Below are positions 9,183-18,299 of a stretch of DNA of 64,000 bases, piece by piece. The notes beneath the pieces were generated by a model. That model was given only the letters and a program-made list of their open reading frames with translations. It had not been told where the DNA came from and ran no database searches. Origin of the DNA: DATKHR01 sp036557365. GTDB taxonomy: Bacteria > Acidobacteriota > Vicinamibacteria > Vicinamibacterales > CAVVIG01. Position numbers and translations under genes: made by a program. Location of the stretch: NCBI GenBank assembly GCA_036557365.1, contig DATBHR010000043.1, positions 32,332 through 96,331 of the forward strand, given 5' to 3'. Position 1 is the stretch's first letter. Every line of letters begins with the position of its first letter.

Positions 9183-11261
9183 CTAATCGGCGCCGAGGAG
9201 CGGCATGGCGCGCCGCTGCAGCACTTCCTGGACGGCCCGGTGCGCTTCGAGCATCGCCGCATCGGTGTGGGGACTCGCGGCCGCGTCCGAGTTCGCAATG
9301 GTGATGAGTCCAAACGGCTGACGTGCTTTGACGCACGGACGTTCGTTTGTGGACGTATAGACCCATTCCATTGGATCGTAGAGCGGGTTGTACGTGTAGG
9401 CGTATCCGTGCGGCCAGCGATTGACCGCAATCGCGATGATGTCGCGCGCCGAGTCGAAGCCGCCTTCGCCAAGGCTGCGCGCGAGCTGGTCGCGGATGTT
9501 CCGTTCGAACGTCTCGAAGCTCGTGCTCAGCAGGTCGGCGCGGCCGATCCGGTGCTGTTCCTTGCGCGGCCTGCCGGGTGACATCGGATAGCGCGTCATG
9601 TGCAGGACGACCGGCTCCTCAGGCTTTTGCGGATGATGCAGATCGCCGAGGCTGACCGCTTCGGCCAGGTCCACGCTCGCGTGATACATCGTCGGCGCGC
9701 TGACGCCGGTGACGCCGAGCTTCTCGAAGGCCTTCCAGTTCTTCACCGCGACGCTCGTGTACACCAGCGGACCCTTCACGCCGAATGCGAGCGCCTCTTT
9801 CTGCGGCGCCGGCAGATCCGGCACGAGGTACGGGATGAACATGTTCCAGCACGCCATGACCACGGCGCGTGATCGAACCTGGTAGGTCTTGCCGCCGCGA
9901 ACGTAGCTCGTGATGACTTCTTTCGCCGATGGAACCGCGCCGTCATGACGCACGTGGACGACGGTGCTGTTCAGCCGAATCCGCGCCGTTTGATCGGCGC
10001 GATCGAGCGACGCGTAGTTGACGCGCGCCGCCCCGATTTCTTCCATCGCGCTCGCGTCGCCCTGCTGCATGGAGGCAGATGGAACCGCGTCGGGAATCAG
10101 CCAGCGCACGAGCAGGCGCGCGATCGTGGCGTTGCCGTCGGGAAAATGAACCGTCGGCCCGCCGCCGGGCCCGATCTGGCGACCGTGGTGGCCTCCAGGC
10201 AGGTCCGCGAGCAATCCGTTCGGACTCGCTTCGAGGTTCATGCCGGAAAATCCGGGCAGACCTTCCTGCCATGCGAAGAGCGCCGGGAAGCAGTCGACGC
10301 CCACGCAGAAATTGCCGGCGCCCTGGTTCCTGAAGAACCACAGGACCTGCTTGTCCACCTTGACGAGATTCAACAGAAAATCCTGGTAGCTCATCTTCGC
10401 GAGCCGGACCTTCTTTTCCGCCGACGACAATCCGGGCATGTAGTCGGGATGCGAGCCGCCGTACAGCCGGAGCATGTCCTTCTGCGCTTGCGCGGAAAGC
10501 GGCGTGCGCGACAGATCGTCGGCGCTGTAGCTGCCCCGTCCACGTCCGCCACCGCCCCCGGCCGCTTGACCGGGCGCGCCGCGACCGGCCTGGTCTCCAC
10601 GACCTGCGGCATTGGCGTGACGAATCACGAGCTTGTCCACGCCCCACGTCTCTTTGTCGAAGAACGTCGCCTGACCCGTCAACCCGAGCGATCGATACAA
10701 CGTCCGGTTCTTCGCGTTCTCTGAGAGGAACCGATCAATGTCGATGCCGATGTCGTGAATCACCGCTCGCGCGTGCTCGTTGTAACGGTTCCACGACTCG
10801 ATGTTCAACGTGCCGCCATTCAGCGCCAGCATGCGGCCGTCGTAGTGGAACTCGTTGCGCTTGGCGTGTCCGCCGAAGTCGTCGTGGTTGTCGAGGACGA
10901 GGATCTTTGCGCTCCGTCCAACGTCGCGGATGAAGTAGTAAGCCGCGGACAGTCCGCTCAACCCGCCGCCGACGACCACGAGATCGTACGACTCGCCGGT
11001 GTTGATGGCGCTCGACAGATCCCACTGACGACGATCCCGCAGCTGATGCGCGACCTCGAACGATCCTGGATGGCTGCCGCGCATCCCGACGCGCGTCGGC
11101 GGGTAGTAGTCTGCCGCGCGCTCCGGCGCAAACTCCTGCTCCGCCGCCCGAATCAGTTCCGGCGCGAGGACGGAGCCGGCGACGCCCATCGCGACGCCGT
11201 TCAGAAAGTCGCGGCGGGTGATCGAACGATCCATCCCGAGATTGCGATCGTGCGAATCCAT
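9183..11261 (-). CDS. Tat-exported FAD-dependent amine dehydrogenase, spermidine-dehydrogenase-like (paralogue 1)
   Basis: About 692 residues from the ATG at 11261, which has GAGG upstream and matches the starts of its two paralogues. The N-terminus has a twin-arginine signal (TRRDFLNGVAMGV). The FAD-binding Rossmann motif VVGGGLSGLSAAYYF and the hallmark LDNHDDFGGHAKRNEF follow, and near the C-terminus is the conserved RWPHGYAYTYNPL with ITIANSDAAA. This combination is that of the SpdH/spermidine dehydrogenase group, which oxidises polyamines and passes electrons on. A Gly/Arg-rich insert (10529-10620) is missing from paralogue 2. Its start faces paralogue 2 across 94 bases that hold a motif shared with two other amine genes. 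The exact substrate is not known. Confidence 0.82.
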   Translation of the reverse strand: MDSHDRNLGMDRSITRRDFLNGVAMGVAGSVLAPELIRAAEQEFAPERAADYYPPTRVGMRGSHPGSFEVAHQLRDRRQWDLSSAINTGESYDLVVVGGGLSGLSAAYYFIRDVGRSAKILVLDNHDDFGGHAKRNEFHYDGRMLALNGGTLNIESWNRYNEHARAVIHDIGIDIDRFLSENAKNRTLYRSLGLTGQATFFDKETWGVDKLVIRHANAAGRGDQAGRGAPGQAAGGGGGRGRGSYSADDLSRTPLSAQAQKDMLRLYGGSHPDYMPGLSSAEKKVRLAKMSYQDFLLNLVKVDKQVLWFFRNQGAGNFCVGVDCFPALFAWQEGLPGFSGMNLEASPNGLLADLPGGHHGRQIGPGGGPTVHFPDGNATIARLLVRWLIPDAVPSASMQQGDASAMEEIGAARVNYASLDRADQTARIRLNSTVVHVRHDGAVPSAKEVITSYVRGGKTYQVRSRAVVMACWNMFIPYLVPDLPAPQKEALAFGVKGPLVYTSVAVKNWKAFEKLGVTGVSAPTMYHASVDLAEAVSLGDLHHPQKPEEPVVLHMTRYPMSPGRPRKEQHRIGRADLLSTSFETFERNIRDQLARSLGEGGFDSARDIIAIAVNRWPHGYAYTYNPLYDPMEWVYTSTNERPCVKARQPFGLITIANSDAAASPHTDAAMLEAHRAVQEVLQRRAMPLLGAD

Positions 11262-11298
11262 TGAGGGTCCCTCGTCAGCGTGGCATCGAAACACAACA

Positions 11299-11316
11299 AA
11301 TGTAAGGTTGTCAACG
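11299..11316. promoter_or_regulatory. Shared 18-bp element, copy A, between divergent dehydrogenases
   Basis: AATGTAAGGTTGTCAACG aligns without gaps to copies at 21742-21759 and 24421-24438 (consensus MATGTANKGYTGTCAAYR). Read on the minus strand it contains a perfect TTGACA (11314-11309) suited to paralogue 1, although the -10 17 bases on (TTTCGA) is poor. On the plus strand TAGAAT at 11328-11333 is a good -10 for paralogue 2, so the element would overlap that promoter's -35 area. Confidence 0.5.
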
Positions 11317-11355
11317 TGGCCGCGCGCTAGAATCCTCAGCGTTGGAGCACCTCAT

Positions 11356-13287
11356 ATGACGGATCGACTTCTGAATCGCGACCTGGGCATGAACCGACGC
11401 ATTCCACGCCGAGATTTCCTCAACGGCGTCGCAATCGGCATCGCGGGTGTTGGCGTCTCCGGCGCACTCGCGCCGCGACAGATCGACGCGGCGCCGACGG
11501 ATGCGGGCGACGTCCTGCAATCCGCCGCTCAACCGGCGTCGTCGTATCCGCCCGCGCGCACCGGCCTTCGCGGCAACTACCCTGCGGCGGTCCAGCAGTT
11601 CGACGCGATGCAGGCCGGCACGTACCAGCCGTTCCCCGCCGCTGACGACACCGGCGAAACCTACGATCTCGCCATCGTCGGCGGAGGCATTTCGGGGCTG
11701 GCGGCGGCGCACTTCTGGCATCGGGCGCTCGGCGAGTCGCAGAAGGTTTTGATTCTCGACAACCACGACGACTTCGGCGGGCACGCGAAGCGCAACGAGT
11801 TCAGCTATCAGGGACGCACGTTCATCGGCTACGGCGGCACGATGGGCATCGCGACGCCGTTTCCATATAGCTACACGGCGAAGCGGCTCGTCGAGGAACT
11901 CGGGATTCCCGTCGAGCGAAATGCCGAATTCCAGAACCGCGACGCGTTTCAAAAGCTCGGCCTCGGCCCGGGCATGTTCTTCGACAAGGAACACTTCGGC
12001 GAGGATCGCGTCGTCGCCGGCAACGGCCGCCTGCCGTGGCCGGAGTTTCTCGCGAAGGCGCCGCTCTCGGAGGATGTCCGGAAGGATCTCGTCCGGCTGT
12101 ATGGACACAATCCCGACTACATGGCGGGCATGAGCGTCGACGACAAGCTGGCGACGCTCGCGCACATCAGCTGGCAGGATTTCCTGCTCAAGTACGCGAA
12201 GGTCCACCCGGATTGCCTCCTGTTCTTCCGCGGGCAGGGTGGCAGGAACAACAAGCGCGTGGACACCACGCCGGCGCTCGAAGCGGCGCAGCGCGGATCG
12301 GTCGGCTTCAACGGCCTCGGTTTGCCGGCGCACGCCGAGGGTTTCCGCGAAGCGTCGTACACGTTTCACTTCCCCGACGGCAACGCGTCCATCGCGCGGT
12401 TGCTCGTCAACCGCCTGATTCCGTCGGCATTCGACGCGCCGAAGCTGACCTACGACGCCATCGTCTCCGCGCGGCTCGACTACGCGAAGCTCGACGCGCA
12501 TGGATCGCCGACGCGCGTGCGACTGGGCAGCACCGTCGTGCGCGTGCAGCACGACGGCGACGTCGAGCACGCGAAGTCGGTTCACATCGCCTACATCCGC
12601 GACGGAAAAGCGAGTGCCGTGCGAGCCGCGAACGTCATCCTCGCCTGCAACAACGCCTTGATTCCCGCGCTGATGCCGGAACTTCCGGCCAAGCAGCGCG
12701 AGGCGCTCGCGTATCCGGTGAAAGTACCGATGATGTACAACAACGTGCTCATCCGTCGCTGGACATCGTTCGCCGCGCTCGGCGTGTCGAACGTCAACTC
12801 GCCTTGCATGCTGCACACCGGCACGAGCCTCGATCCCGGATCGACGGTCGGCGGCTACCGCGGCGTCACGACGCCCGAGGAGCCGATCATCGTCCACATG
12901 ACCAGCAACCCGAACAAACCAGGATTGCCGCGCAAGGATCAGAATCGCGCCGGCGCGAAGCAATTGCTGTCAACGACGTTCGAGGAGTTCGAGCTGGAGA
13001 TCCGGCGCCACCTGGCGGCGATGCTCGGACCGAAAGGCTTCGATCCTGCGAGCGACATCGTCGGCTTGACGGTCAATCGATGGCCATACGGCTACGCATA
13101 CACGTACGACACGCTCGGCGATCCGGACGTTCCGCCGGAGCAGCGGCCGCACGTCGTCGGACGACGGCGTTTCGGTCAGGTGACGATCGCAAACGCGGAC
13201 GCTGGTGCCGCCGCGTTCACGAATCAAGCGATCGACGAGGCGAATCGCGCGGTCGAAGAGCTCTTCGTCAAGAACGGACTGACGTAG
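11356..13287 (+). CDS. Tat-exported FAD-dependent amine dehydrogenase, spermidine-dehydrogenase-like (paralogue 2)
   Basis: 643 residues from the ATG at 11356 (GGAG 8 bases upstream). Twin-arginine signal PRRDFLNGVAIG at about 17-28; FAD-binding IVGGGISGLAAAHFW at about 107-121; DNHDDFGGHAKRNEF at 135-149; C-terminal NRWPYGYAYTYDTLGDP and FGQVTIANADAGAAA. This is the same family as its neighbours on both sides, but it has no Gly/Arg-rich insert: the short GNGRLPWPEF replaces it. The family reaction is oxidative cleavage or deamination of polyamines with FAD. The Tat signal places the protein outside the cytoplasmic membrane. It is the only one of the three on the plus strand and ends 20 bases from the stop of paralogue 3. 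Confidence 0.82.
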   Translation: MTDRLLNRDLGMNRRIPRRDFLNGVAIGIAGVGVSGALAPRQIDAAPTDAGDVLQSAAQPASSYPPARTGLRGNYPAAVQQFDAMQAGTYQPFPAADDTGETYDLAIVGGGISGLAAAHFWHRALGESQKVLILDNHDDFGGHAKRNEFSYQGRTFIGYGGTMGIATPFPYSYTAKRLVEELGIPVERNAEFQNRDAFQKLGLGPGMFFDKEHFGEDRVVAGNGRLPWPEFLAKAPLSEDVRKDLVRLYGHNPDYMAGMSVDDKLATLAHISWQDFLLKYAKVHPDCLLFFRGQGGRNNKRVDTTPALEAAQRGSVGFNGLGLPAHAEGFREASYTFHFPDGNASIARLLVNRLIPSAFDAPKLTYDAIVSARLDYAKLDAHGSPTRVRLGSTVVRVQHDGDVEHAKSVHIAYIRDGKASAVRAANVILACNNALIPALMPELPAKQREALAYPVKVPMMYNNVLIRRWTSFAALGVSNVNSPCMLHTGTSLDPGSTVGGYRGVTTPEEPIIVHMTSNPNKPGLPRKDQNRAGAKQLLSTTFEEFELEIRRHLAAMLGPKGFDPASDIVGLTVNRWPYGYAYTYDTLGDPDVPPEQRPHVVGRRRFGQVTIANADAGAAAFTNQAIDEANRAVEELFVKNGLT

Positions 13288-13307
13288 CGGGCCGCCGCGC
13301 AGCCGCG

Positions 13308-15305
13308 TCAGGACGACTGCGCCTGAACAAGCTCGTTGACCGCGCGATACGCCTGATCGATGGCCTGGTCGGTGTACGCCGCCGCCGCTGCATCGGAATT
13401 GGCGATGGTGATCCGGCCGAACGGCTTGCGGCCGAGCTCGCACGGCGACTGCCCCTCGGGCCAGTCCGGATCCCAGAGCGGGTTGTATTCGTACGCGTAG
13501 CCGTGTGGCCAGCGGTTGACGGTGATGGCGTCGATGTCGCGCGCGGGATCGAAGCCGCCGTCCTTCAGCACGCGCGCGAGCTGGTCGCGAATCCGCCGCT
13601 CGAACGTCTGGAACGTGGTCGTCAGGAGATCGACGTGGCCGGCGCGCTGCTGATCGCGCGCGGGCAGGCCCGGCTTGCACGGCGTCCGCGTCATGCGGAC
13701 GAGAATCGGCTCGTCGGGAGACTTCGGCGTCGGATTGTACCCGCCGATCACCGTCGGCATCTCGAGTCGGACGCCGGTGTGATACATCCCAGGCGTCGTG
13801 GCGCCGTTGATGCCAAGCTTCTGGAATGCCGTCCAGTTTTTCAGCGCGACGCTCGTGTAGACGAGGGGCACCTTCACGCCGTACTTGAGTGCTTCTTTCT
13901 GCGGGTCCGGCAGGTCCGGGCAGACGTACGGAATCATCATGTTCCAGCACGCGAGCACCACACCCTTCGCTCGCACGGTGTAGACCTTCTTCTCGCGTCC
14001 GTAGGTCACTTCGACATCCTTCGCGGACGCAGCCGGACCCGAATGGCGGACGCGCGCCACCGTGCTGCTCAACCTGATTCGAATCGGAGACGACTGACGA
14101 TCGAGCCGGCTGTAATCGACTTTCGCCAGCACGCTGTCTTCTGCAGTCTTGCCGGGCAACGCGTCGGGCATCAGCGCCCGGACCAGCAGTCGCGCGACCG
14201 ATGCGTTGCCGTCGGGAAAATGAAAGTTGTACGGCGGCTTCGGCGTCGCGTCGCCCCGCGCGGTGAAACTCATTCGGCCAGTGGCCTTCGGGTCGAGGTT
14301 CATGCCATCGAAACCCGGATAGTGATACGCCCAGCATTCGAGCGCGCCGACGGCGTCGATGCCGATGCCGTACAAGCCGTGCGTCCTCGTCTGATAGAAC
14401 GGAATCACGCCAGGATGAACCTTGACGACGTTCAGCAGAAAGTCTTTGTAGCTGATGCGCGACAGCTTGTCCTTCTTTTTGTCGTTCGACAGGCCGGGCA
14501 TGTAGTCGACCTTCGCGGTCTCGAGGCGCGCAATGTCCTTCTGAACGTCAGGCACGAGCGGCGTCCTCGCCAGGAATTCTTCCCACGTGGTGCCGCTCGA
14601 GCCGCCGCGACCGCGGCCTCGGCCGCCGGGCGGCCCAATGGCCAGTCGATCCGCACCGAACGTTTCTTTGTCGAAGAAGTACGCACTCTGAAGCTGGCTG
14701 AAGATGGAACGATCGGCCGCCTTGGCCGCAGCCTCCGCGAGCGCCACGGGCTCGATCCCAATCGCCGACATCACGCCGCGGGCTTCCGTGCTGTACGGAA
14801 ATGGCGACTCGATGCCCGCAGTGCCGCCGTTCGCAATCCACAGTTTGCCGCCCGGACGGAATTCGTTCCGCTTCGCGTGTCCGCCGAAATCGTCGTGGTT
14901 GTCGAGGATGAGGATCCGCGCGGAAGGACCGGTACGTGCGCGATAGAAGTACGCGGCAGCAAGACCGCTGATGCCGCCGCCGACCACGACGAGATCGTAT
15001 TGCTCATTCGTCTCGATCGGCTGTCCTGCCGACTGCCAGAAGCGACCGTCGCGCAGCGCGTGTGACACGTCATAGGAACCGTCATGGCTGCCGCGCATAC
15101 CAGTCAGCGCCGGCGGGTAGTAGCCAGGCGTGTCCTGATCGAACGCAGCCTGCAGCATGGCTTCCGCACCGGGCAGGTGGCGCAGCACATCGGCGGCAAT
15201 CGACCCGCCAATGCCGATCGCGACACCGTTCAGAAAATCGCGGCGCGTGATCGGTCGGTCCATCCCGAGGTCGCGATCGGCATCAGATCCGGTGTCGTGC
15301 GACAT
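13308..15305 (-). CDS. Tat-exported FAD-dependent amine dehydrogenase, spermidine-dehydrogenase-like (paralogue 3)
   Basis: 665 residues from the ATG at 15305, preceded by GCGAGGA. Twin-arginine signal TRRDFLNGVAIGIGGS; FAD motif VVGGGISGLAAAYFY; ILDNHDDFGGHAKRNEF; C-terminal RWPHGYAYEYNPLWDPDWP and RITIANSDAAAAAYTDQAID. A Gly/Arg-rich stretch (GGRGRGRGGSSG, around 14600-14640) lies at the same place as the insert of paralogue 1. It is the last gene of the minus-strand run aminotransferase, GNAT-aminotransferase, amidohydrolase, permease, dehydrogenase, with a 61-base gap after the permease. That placement is the best evidence that this family feeds the aminotransferases with amine-derived products. 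Confidence 0.82.
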   Translation of the reverse strand: MSHDTGSDADRDLGMDRPITRRDFLNGVAIGIGGSIAADVLRHLPGAEAMLQAAFDQDTPGYYPPALTGMRGSHDGSYDVSHALRDGRFWQSAGQPIETNEQYDLVVVGGGISGLAAAYFYRARTGPSARILILDNHDDFGGHAKRNEFRPGGKLWIANGGTAGIESPFPYSTEARGVMSAIGIEPVALAEAAAKAADRSIFSQLQSAYFFDKETFGADRLAIGPPGGRGRGRGGSSGTTWEEFLARTPLVPDVQKDIARLETAKVDYMPGLSNDKKKDKLSRISYKDFLLNVVKVHPGVIPFYQTRTHGLYGIGIDAVGALECWAYHYPGFDGMNLDPKATGRMSFTARGDATPKPPYNFHFPDGNASVARLLVRALMPDALPGKTAEDSVLAKVDYSRLDRQSSPIRIRLSSTVARVRHSGPAASAKDVEVTYGREKKVYTVRAKGVVLACWNMMIPYVCPDLPDPQKEALKYGVKVPLVYTSVALKNWTAFQKLGINGATTPGMYHTGVRLEMPTVIGGYNPTPKSPDEPILVRMTRTPCKPGLPARDQQRAGHVDLLTTTFQTFERRIRDQLARVLKDGGFDPARDIDAITVNRWPHGYAYEYNPLWDPDWPEGQSPCELGRKPFGRITIANSDAAAAAYTDQAIDQAYRAVNELVQAQSS

Positions 15306-15366
15306 TGTCTTCGTCCTCGCTAAGCGTCGTTTGCTGACAATCGACCAGAGACTGCGGGCCTTCGCA

Positions 15367-16728
15367 TCACGCCGCTGCTTCGCGCTCGGCACGCTGCGCG
15401 CGCTTGAACAGCAGCCATCCTATCGTCGTCGGGCCGAGCACGCCGATGATCATTTTGATCTCGAATCGCACGACGCTGCCGACGTCTGCCGTCGGCAGAA
15501 ACGCGGCGCCGACGCCGACGACCGTCGTACAAAGCCCGACGACTCCAGCGGCGCGGACGGCAGCGCCAACGTTCGATGTCTTGATCAGCGCGAGAAACAA
15601 GTACACGAACGGCACCAGCTGAATCACCACAGCAGCCTTCAGAAGCACCTGATAGGCCTCCGCGACGCTCGAGCCCGCGAGCGAGAACGCGGTGAACACC
15701 GCCGCGAGCGCAGCGCACGTGATCAACGCGACATACGGCGATCCCCATCGCGGATGAACTTTCCCGAGCGACGATGGGAGTGCGCTGGTCAAGCCGGCGA
15801 CGAAAGGGACGCGCGAGGAGCCGGCGAACCAGGCGGAAGCGGCGCCTCCCGTCGCCAGTCCCATCGCGACCGCCAGCGGCGCAATGATCCAACCGGCATG
15901 CGCGGCATTGGCGCCGACGGCCACTGCCTGCATGACACCCTGAATCACGCCGAGGCGATCGACCGGCACGAGCATCAGCACCGCGCCCGTGACCATCAGA
16001 TACGCCGCGATCGATACGATCCCTGCGATCACGATGGCGGGAGCGAGATCGCGCGTCTGGTCGCGGATCTCGTCGCCCATCGTCGACGCGAGCTCGATGC
16101 CGACGAGCGCGTTGCACATGACGGCGAATGCGGTCGTCATCTCCCAGTCGACGCGGGGCGCCTGCGGGACGTGCACTGCGACGCCGCTCGCGCGCGCAAC
16201 CGCCGCCGCTGCGAGGACGAGCGCGATGCTCGGAAATGTGCTCATGCCGCCGATGTTCTGAATCCATTTGCCGACGGCCAACCCGCGAATGTTCGCGGCC
16301 GCGATGAGCGCGAGCCAGCCGAATGACACGGCCGCCACGAACATCTTCTGATTCACGAGATCCGCCGCGTGGGCTTCTCCGCCGCCGAACGCGAGGATGC
16401 CAGCCATGTAGACGAGGAGCACCGGCACATAGAACAGGTTGTTCGTCCAGTAGCACCAACCCGACAGGAAGCCGTGCGCGTCGCCGAACTCGCGCCGGGT
16501 CCAGAGATACACTCCGCCTTCGCCTGGATGACGACGAGCGAGCGTGAGGACGGCGATGGCTTCGGGGACGAAGAACGTCACGAAGGCGAGCGTCCACAGC
16601 AGGAGCGACGTCCAGCCGTACACCGCGACGGGCGGCACGTTGTTGATGTTGACGACCGCGACGATCTTCAGGAGCACGAGATCCCATCGTCCGAGCGTGC
16701 GTGGAACCTGAACGAGGTTACCGCTCAT
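15367..16728 (-). CDS. APC-family amino acid/polyamine permease
   Basis: 453 residues, almost entirely hydrophobic, with about 12 membrane segments. The first helices carry the unwound-helix signature of the amino acid-polyamine-organocation superfamily (LLKIVAVVNINNVPPVA; LARRHPGEGGVYLWTRREFG), and IELASTMGDEIRDQTRD in the middle is the conserved helix-6 region. It probably imports an amino acid or amine. Given the neighbours (class III aminotransferases upstream, a spermidine-dehydrogenase-like gene downstream), a polyamine, GABA or an acylated amine is the likely cargo, but this is inference. Its start overlaps the end of the upstream amidohydrolase by 11 bases, so translation is probably coupled. 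Confidence 0.88.
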   Translation of the reverse strand: MSGNLVQVPRTLGRWDLVLLKIVAVVNINNVPPVAVYGWTSLLLWTLAFVTFFVPEAIAVLTLARRHPGEGGVYLWTRREFGDAHGFLSGWCYWTNNLFYVPVLLVYMAGILAFGGGEAHAADLVNQKMFVAAVSFGWLALIAAANIRGLAVGKWIQNIGGMSTFPSIALVLAAAAVARASGVAVHVPQAPRVDWEMTTAFAVMCNALVGIELASTMGDEIRDQTRDLAPAIVIAGIVSIAAYLMVTGAVLMLVPVDRLGVIQGVMQAVAVGANAAHAGWIIAPLAVAMGLATGGAASAWFAGSSRVPFVAGLTSALPSSLGKVHPRWGSPYVALITCAALAAVFTAFSLAGSSVAEAYQVLLKAAVVIQLVPFVYLFLALIKTSNVGAAVRAAGVVGLCTTVVGVGAAFLPTADVGSVVRFEIKMIIGVLGPTTIGWLLFKRAQRAEREAAA

Positions 16729-18292
16729 AGACGATCCGGCCGCCGACCAGCGTCATGTCGACACGAATCCCAGAGAGCTCGTCGGGGCTCGTCGTCAGCG
16801 GATCGCGCGAGAGCACGGCGAGATCCGCCCACTTGCCGCATTCGATGCTGCCGCGGTTATTTTCATCGCCGGTCGCAATCGCGCCACCCATCGTGTACGC
16901 GCGCAGCGCTTCGTCGATCGTGATCGCCTGCTCGGGCGCAATCGGACAGTCTTCGTCATCGCGTCGTGTGATCGCCGCCGCCATGCCGGCCAACGGATTG
17001 TCGTCCTCGACAACCGGCGCATCCGAAGAAAGCGCGACGCGCACGCCGGCGTCCAGCATCGCCCGGACCGGGTACGCACGCGGCAAGAGCTGGTCGGGCA
17101 GATAGTTTCGAAAATTCCTGCCCAGGCTGTGAATGAAAATGGTCTGCGGCACCGCGATGACGCCCAGTCGTGACGCCATCGCCAACTGCTCGGCGCTCGG
17201 CAGGCCGAAATGCTCGACGCGATGCGCCAGTCCGAGCGGATGCGCACGCAGACTTTGATAGATGCTCAGCATCTGCTCGATCGCCACGTCGCCGATCGCG
17301 TGCGCCGCAATCCGCCAGCCGGCAGCGGCGGATTCGCGGCACAGCTCGCGCAGTTCCGATTCCTCGAACCGAAGGACGCCTTTCTGCGGCGCGTGACGAT
17401 AGTTGACGCTCAGCGCGGCGGTGGCGCCGCTCAGTCCGCCGTCCGCCAGGAACTTGACGGTATCGACGCGAAGGCGATCGGACACGAACCGATCCGGCAG
17501 CGGTACCGGCGACGCCGTCCCATCGACGCGGCGAAGCGGCATCACGTTGACGCGTGCCGGCAGTCCGTGCCTGGCGTCGACGTTCCGGTAGACCGCCAGC
17601 AGTTGCGGGTTGACGCCGCAGTCCGCGGACGACGTGATGCCGAGCGACAGCTGATGGTGAAGCGCCGCGACGATCATGGCCTCGTAGTCCACTGCAGTCG
17701 GTGGAGGCATGACGCGGTTGACGAGACCCATCGCGGTCTCGTGCAGCAACCCGTTCGGTTCACCGCGGTCGTCTCGTTCGATGACTCCGCCTACAGGTGC
17801 GCTCGTGTTGCGGGTGATGCCCGCTCGCGACAGTGCGGCGCTGTTGACCGCGTAAATGTGACCGCACATACGCGTCAGCACAACGGGACGATCCGGCGAT
17901 GCGCGATCCAGATCGTCGCGCGTGGGTGTGCGCTTCTCTTCCAGGACCGCCTCGTTGAAGCCGCGGCCCTGCAGCCACGATTGATTCGACCGCGAATCGG
18001 CAAACTGCTGCAGCTGATGCACGAGCTCGTGGATGCTCCGCACGCGTCGAAGGTCGAGCATCGACGTCAGGAGGTGGCCGATCTTCCACACGTGCGCGTG
18101 CGCGTCGTTGAAGCCCGGCACGAGCGTGCGTCCAGTCAGATCGATGCGGCGCACACGCGAGTCGAGTCCGCGTTGCAAATCGGCAGAGTCGCCGACGGAA
18201 GCAATCCGTCCGTCCCGGACGACGACCGCCGAGGCGACAGCAGGGTGCGCCTGCGTCAGGACGTGGCCGTTGTGAAGGAAGATGTCGGCCAC
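16718..18292 (-). CDS. Metal-dependent amidohydrolase (YtcJ/amidohydrolase-3 type)
   Basis: 524 residues, no signal peptide, so cytoplasmic. Motifs of the amidohydrolase-3 family are in order: N-terminal beta segment DIFLHNGHVLT, metal pair NDAHAHVW, VKFLADGGLSG, second-shell AHAIGDVAIEQ and HRVEHFG, the catalytic-Asp region SSDAPVVEDDNP, and the C-terminal GKWADLAVLSRDP. The start is a GTG 7 bases beyond the stop of the upstream fusion gene; an ATG overlapping that stop is out of frame. These enzymes hydrolyse amide or related bonds. In this operon an N-acyl or gamma-glutamyl amine would be a sensible substrate, but the sequence does not decide it. A second, Tat-exported member of the family lies at 29109-30833. 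Confidence 0.85.
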   Translation of the reverse strand: MADIFLHNGHVLTQAHPAVASAVVVRDGRIASVGDSADLQRGLDSRVRRIDLTGRTLVPGFNDAHAHVWKIGHLLTSMLDLRRVRSIHELVHQLQQFADSRSNQSWLQGRGFNEAVLEEKRTPTRDDLDRASPDRPVVLTRMCGHIYAVNSAALSRAGITRNTSAPVGGVIERDDRGEPNGLLHETAMGLVNRVMPPPTAVDYEAMIVAALHHQLSLGITSSADCGVNPQLLAVYRNVDARHGLPARVNVMPLRRVDGTASPVPLPDRFVSDRLRVDTVKFLADGGLSGATAALSVNYRHAPQKGVLRFEESELRELCRESAAAGWRIAAHAIGDVAIEQMLSIYQSLRAHPLGLAHRVEHFGLPSAEQLAMASRLGVIAVPQTIFIHSLGRNFRNYLPDQLLPRAYPVRAMLDAGVRVALSSDAPVVEDDNPLAGMAAAITRRDDEDCPIAPEQAITIDEALRAYTMGGAIATGDENNRGSIECGKWADLAVLSRDPLTTSPDELSGIRVDMTLVGGRIVYER

Positions 18293-18299
18293 ACGCGAC

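Noticed and set aside
12036..15065. Very long plus-strand open frame of about 1000 codons across two dehydrogenase genes
   Set aside because: It overlaps paralogue 2 in another frame and is antisense to paralogue 3, both of which have clear family motifs. Its own translation is Arg/Ala low-complexity.
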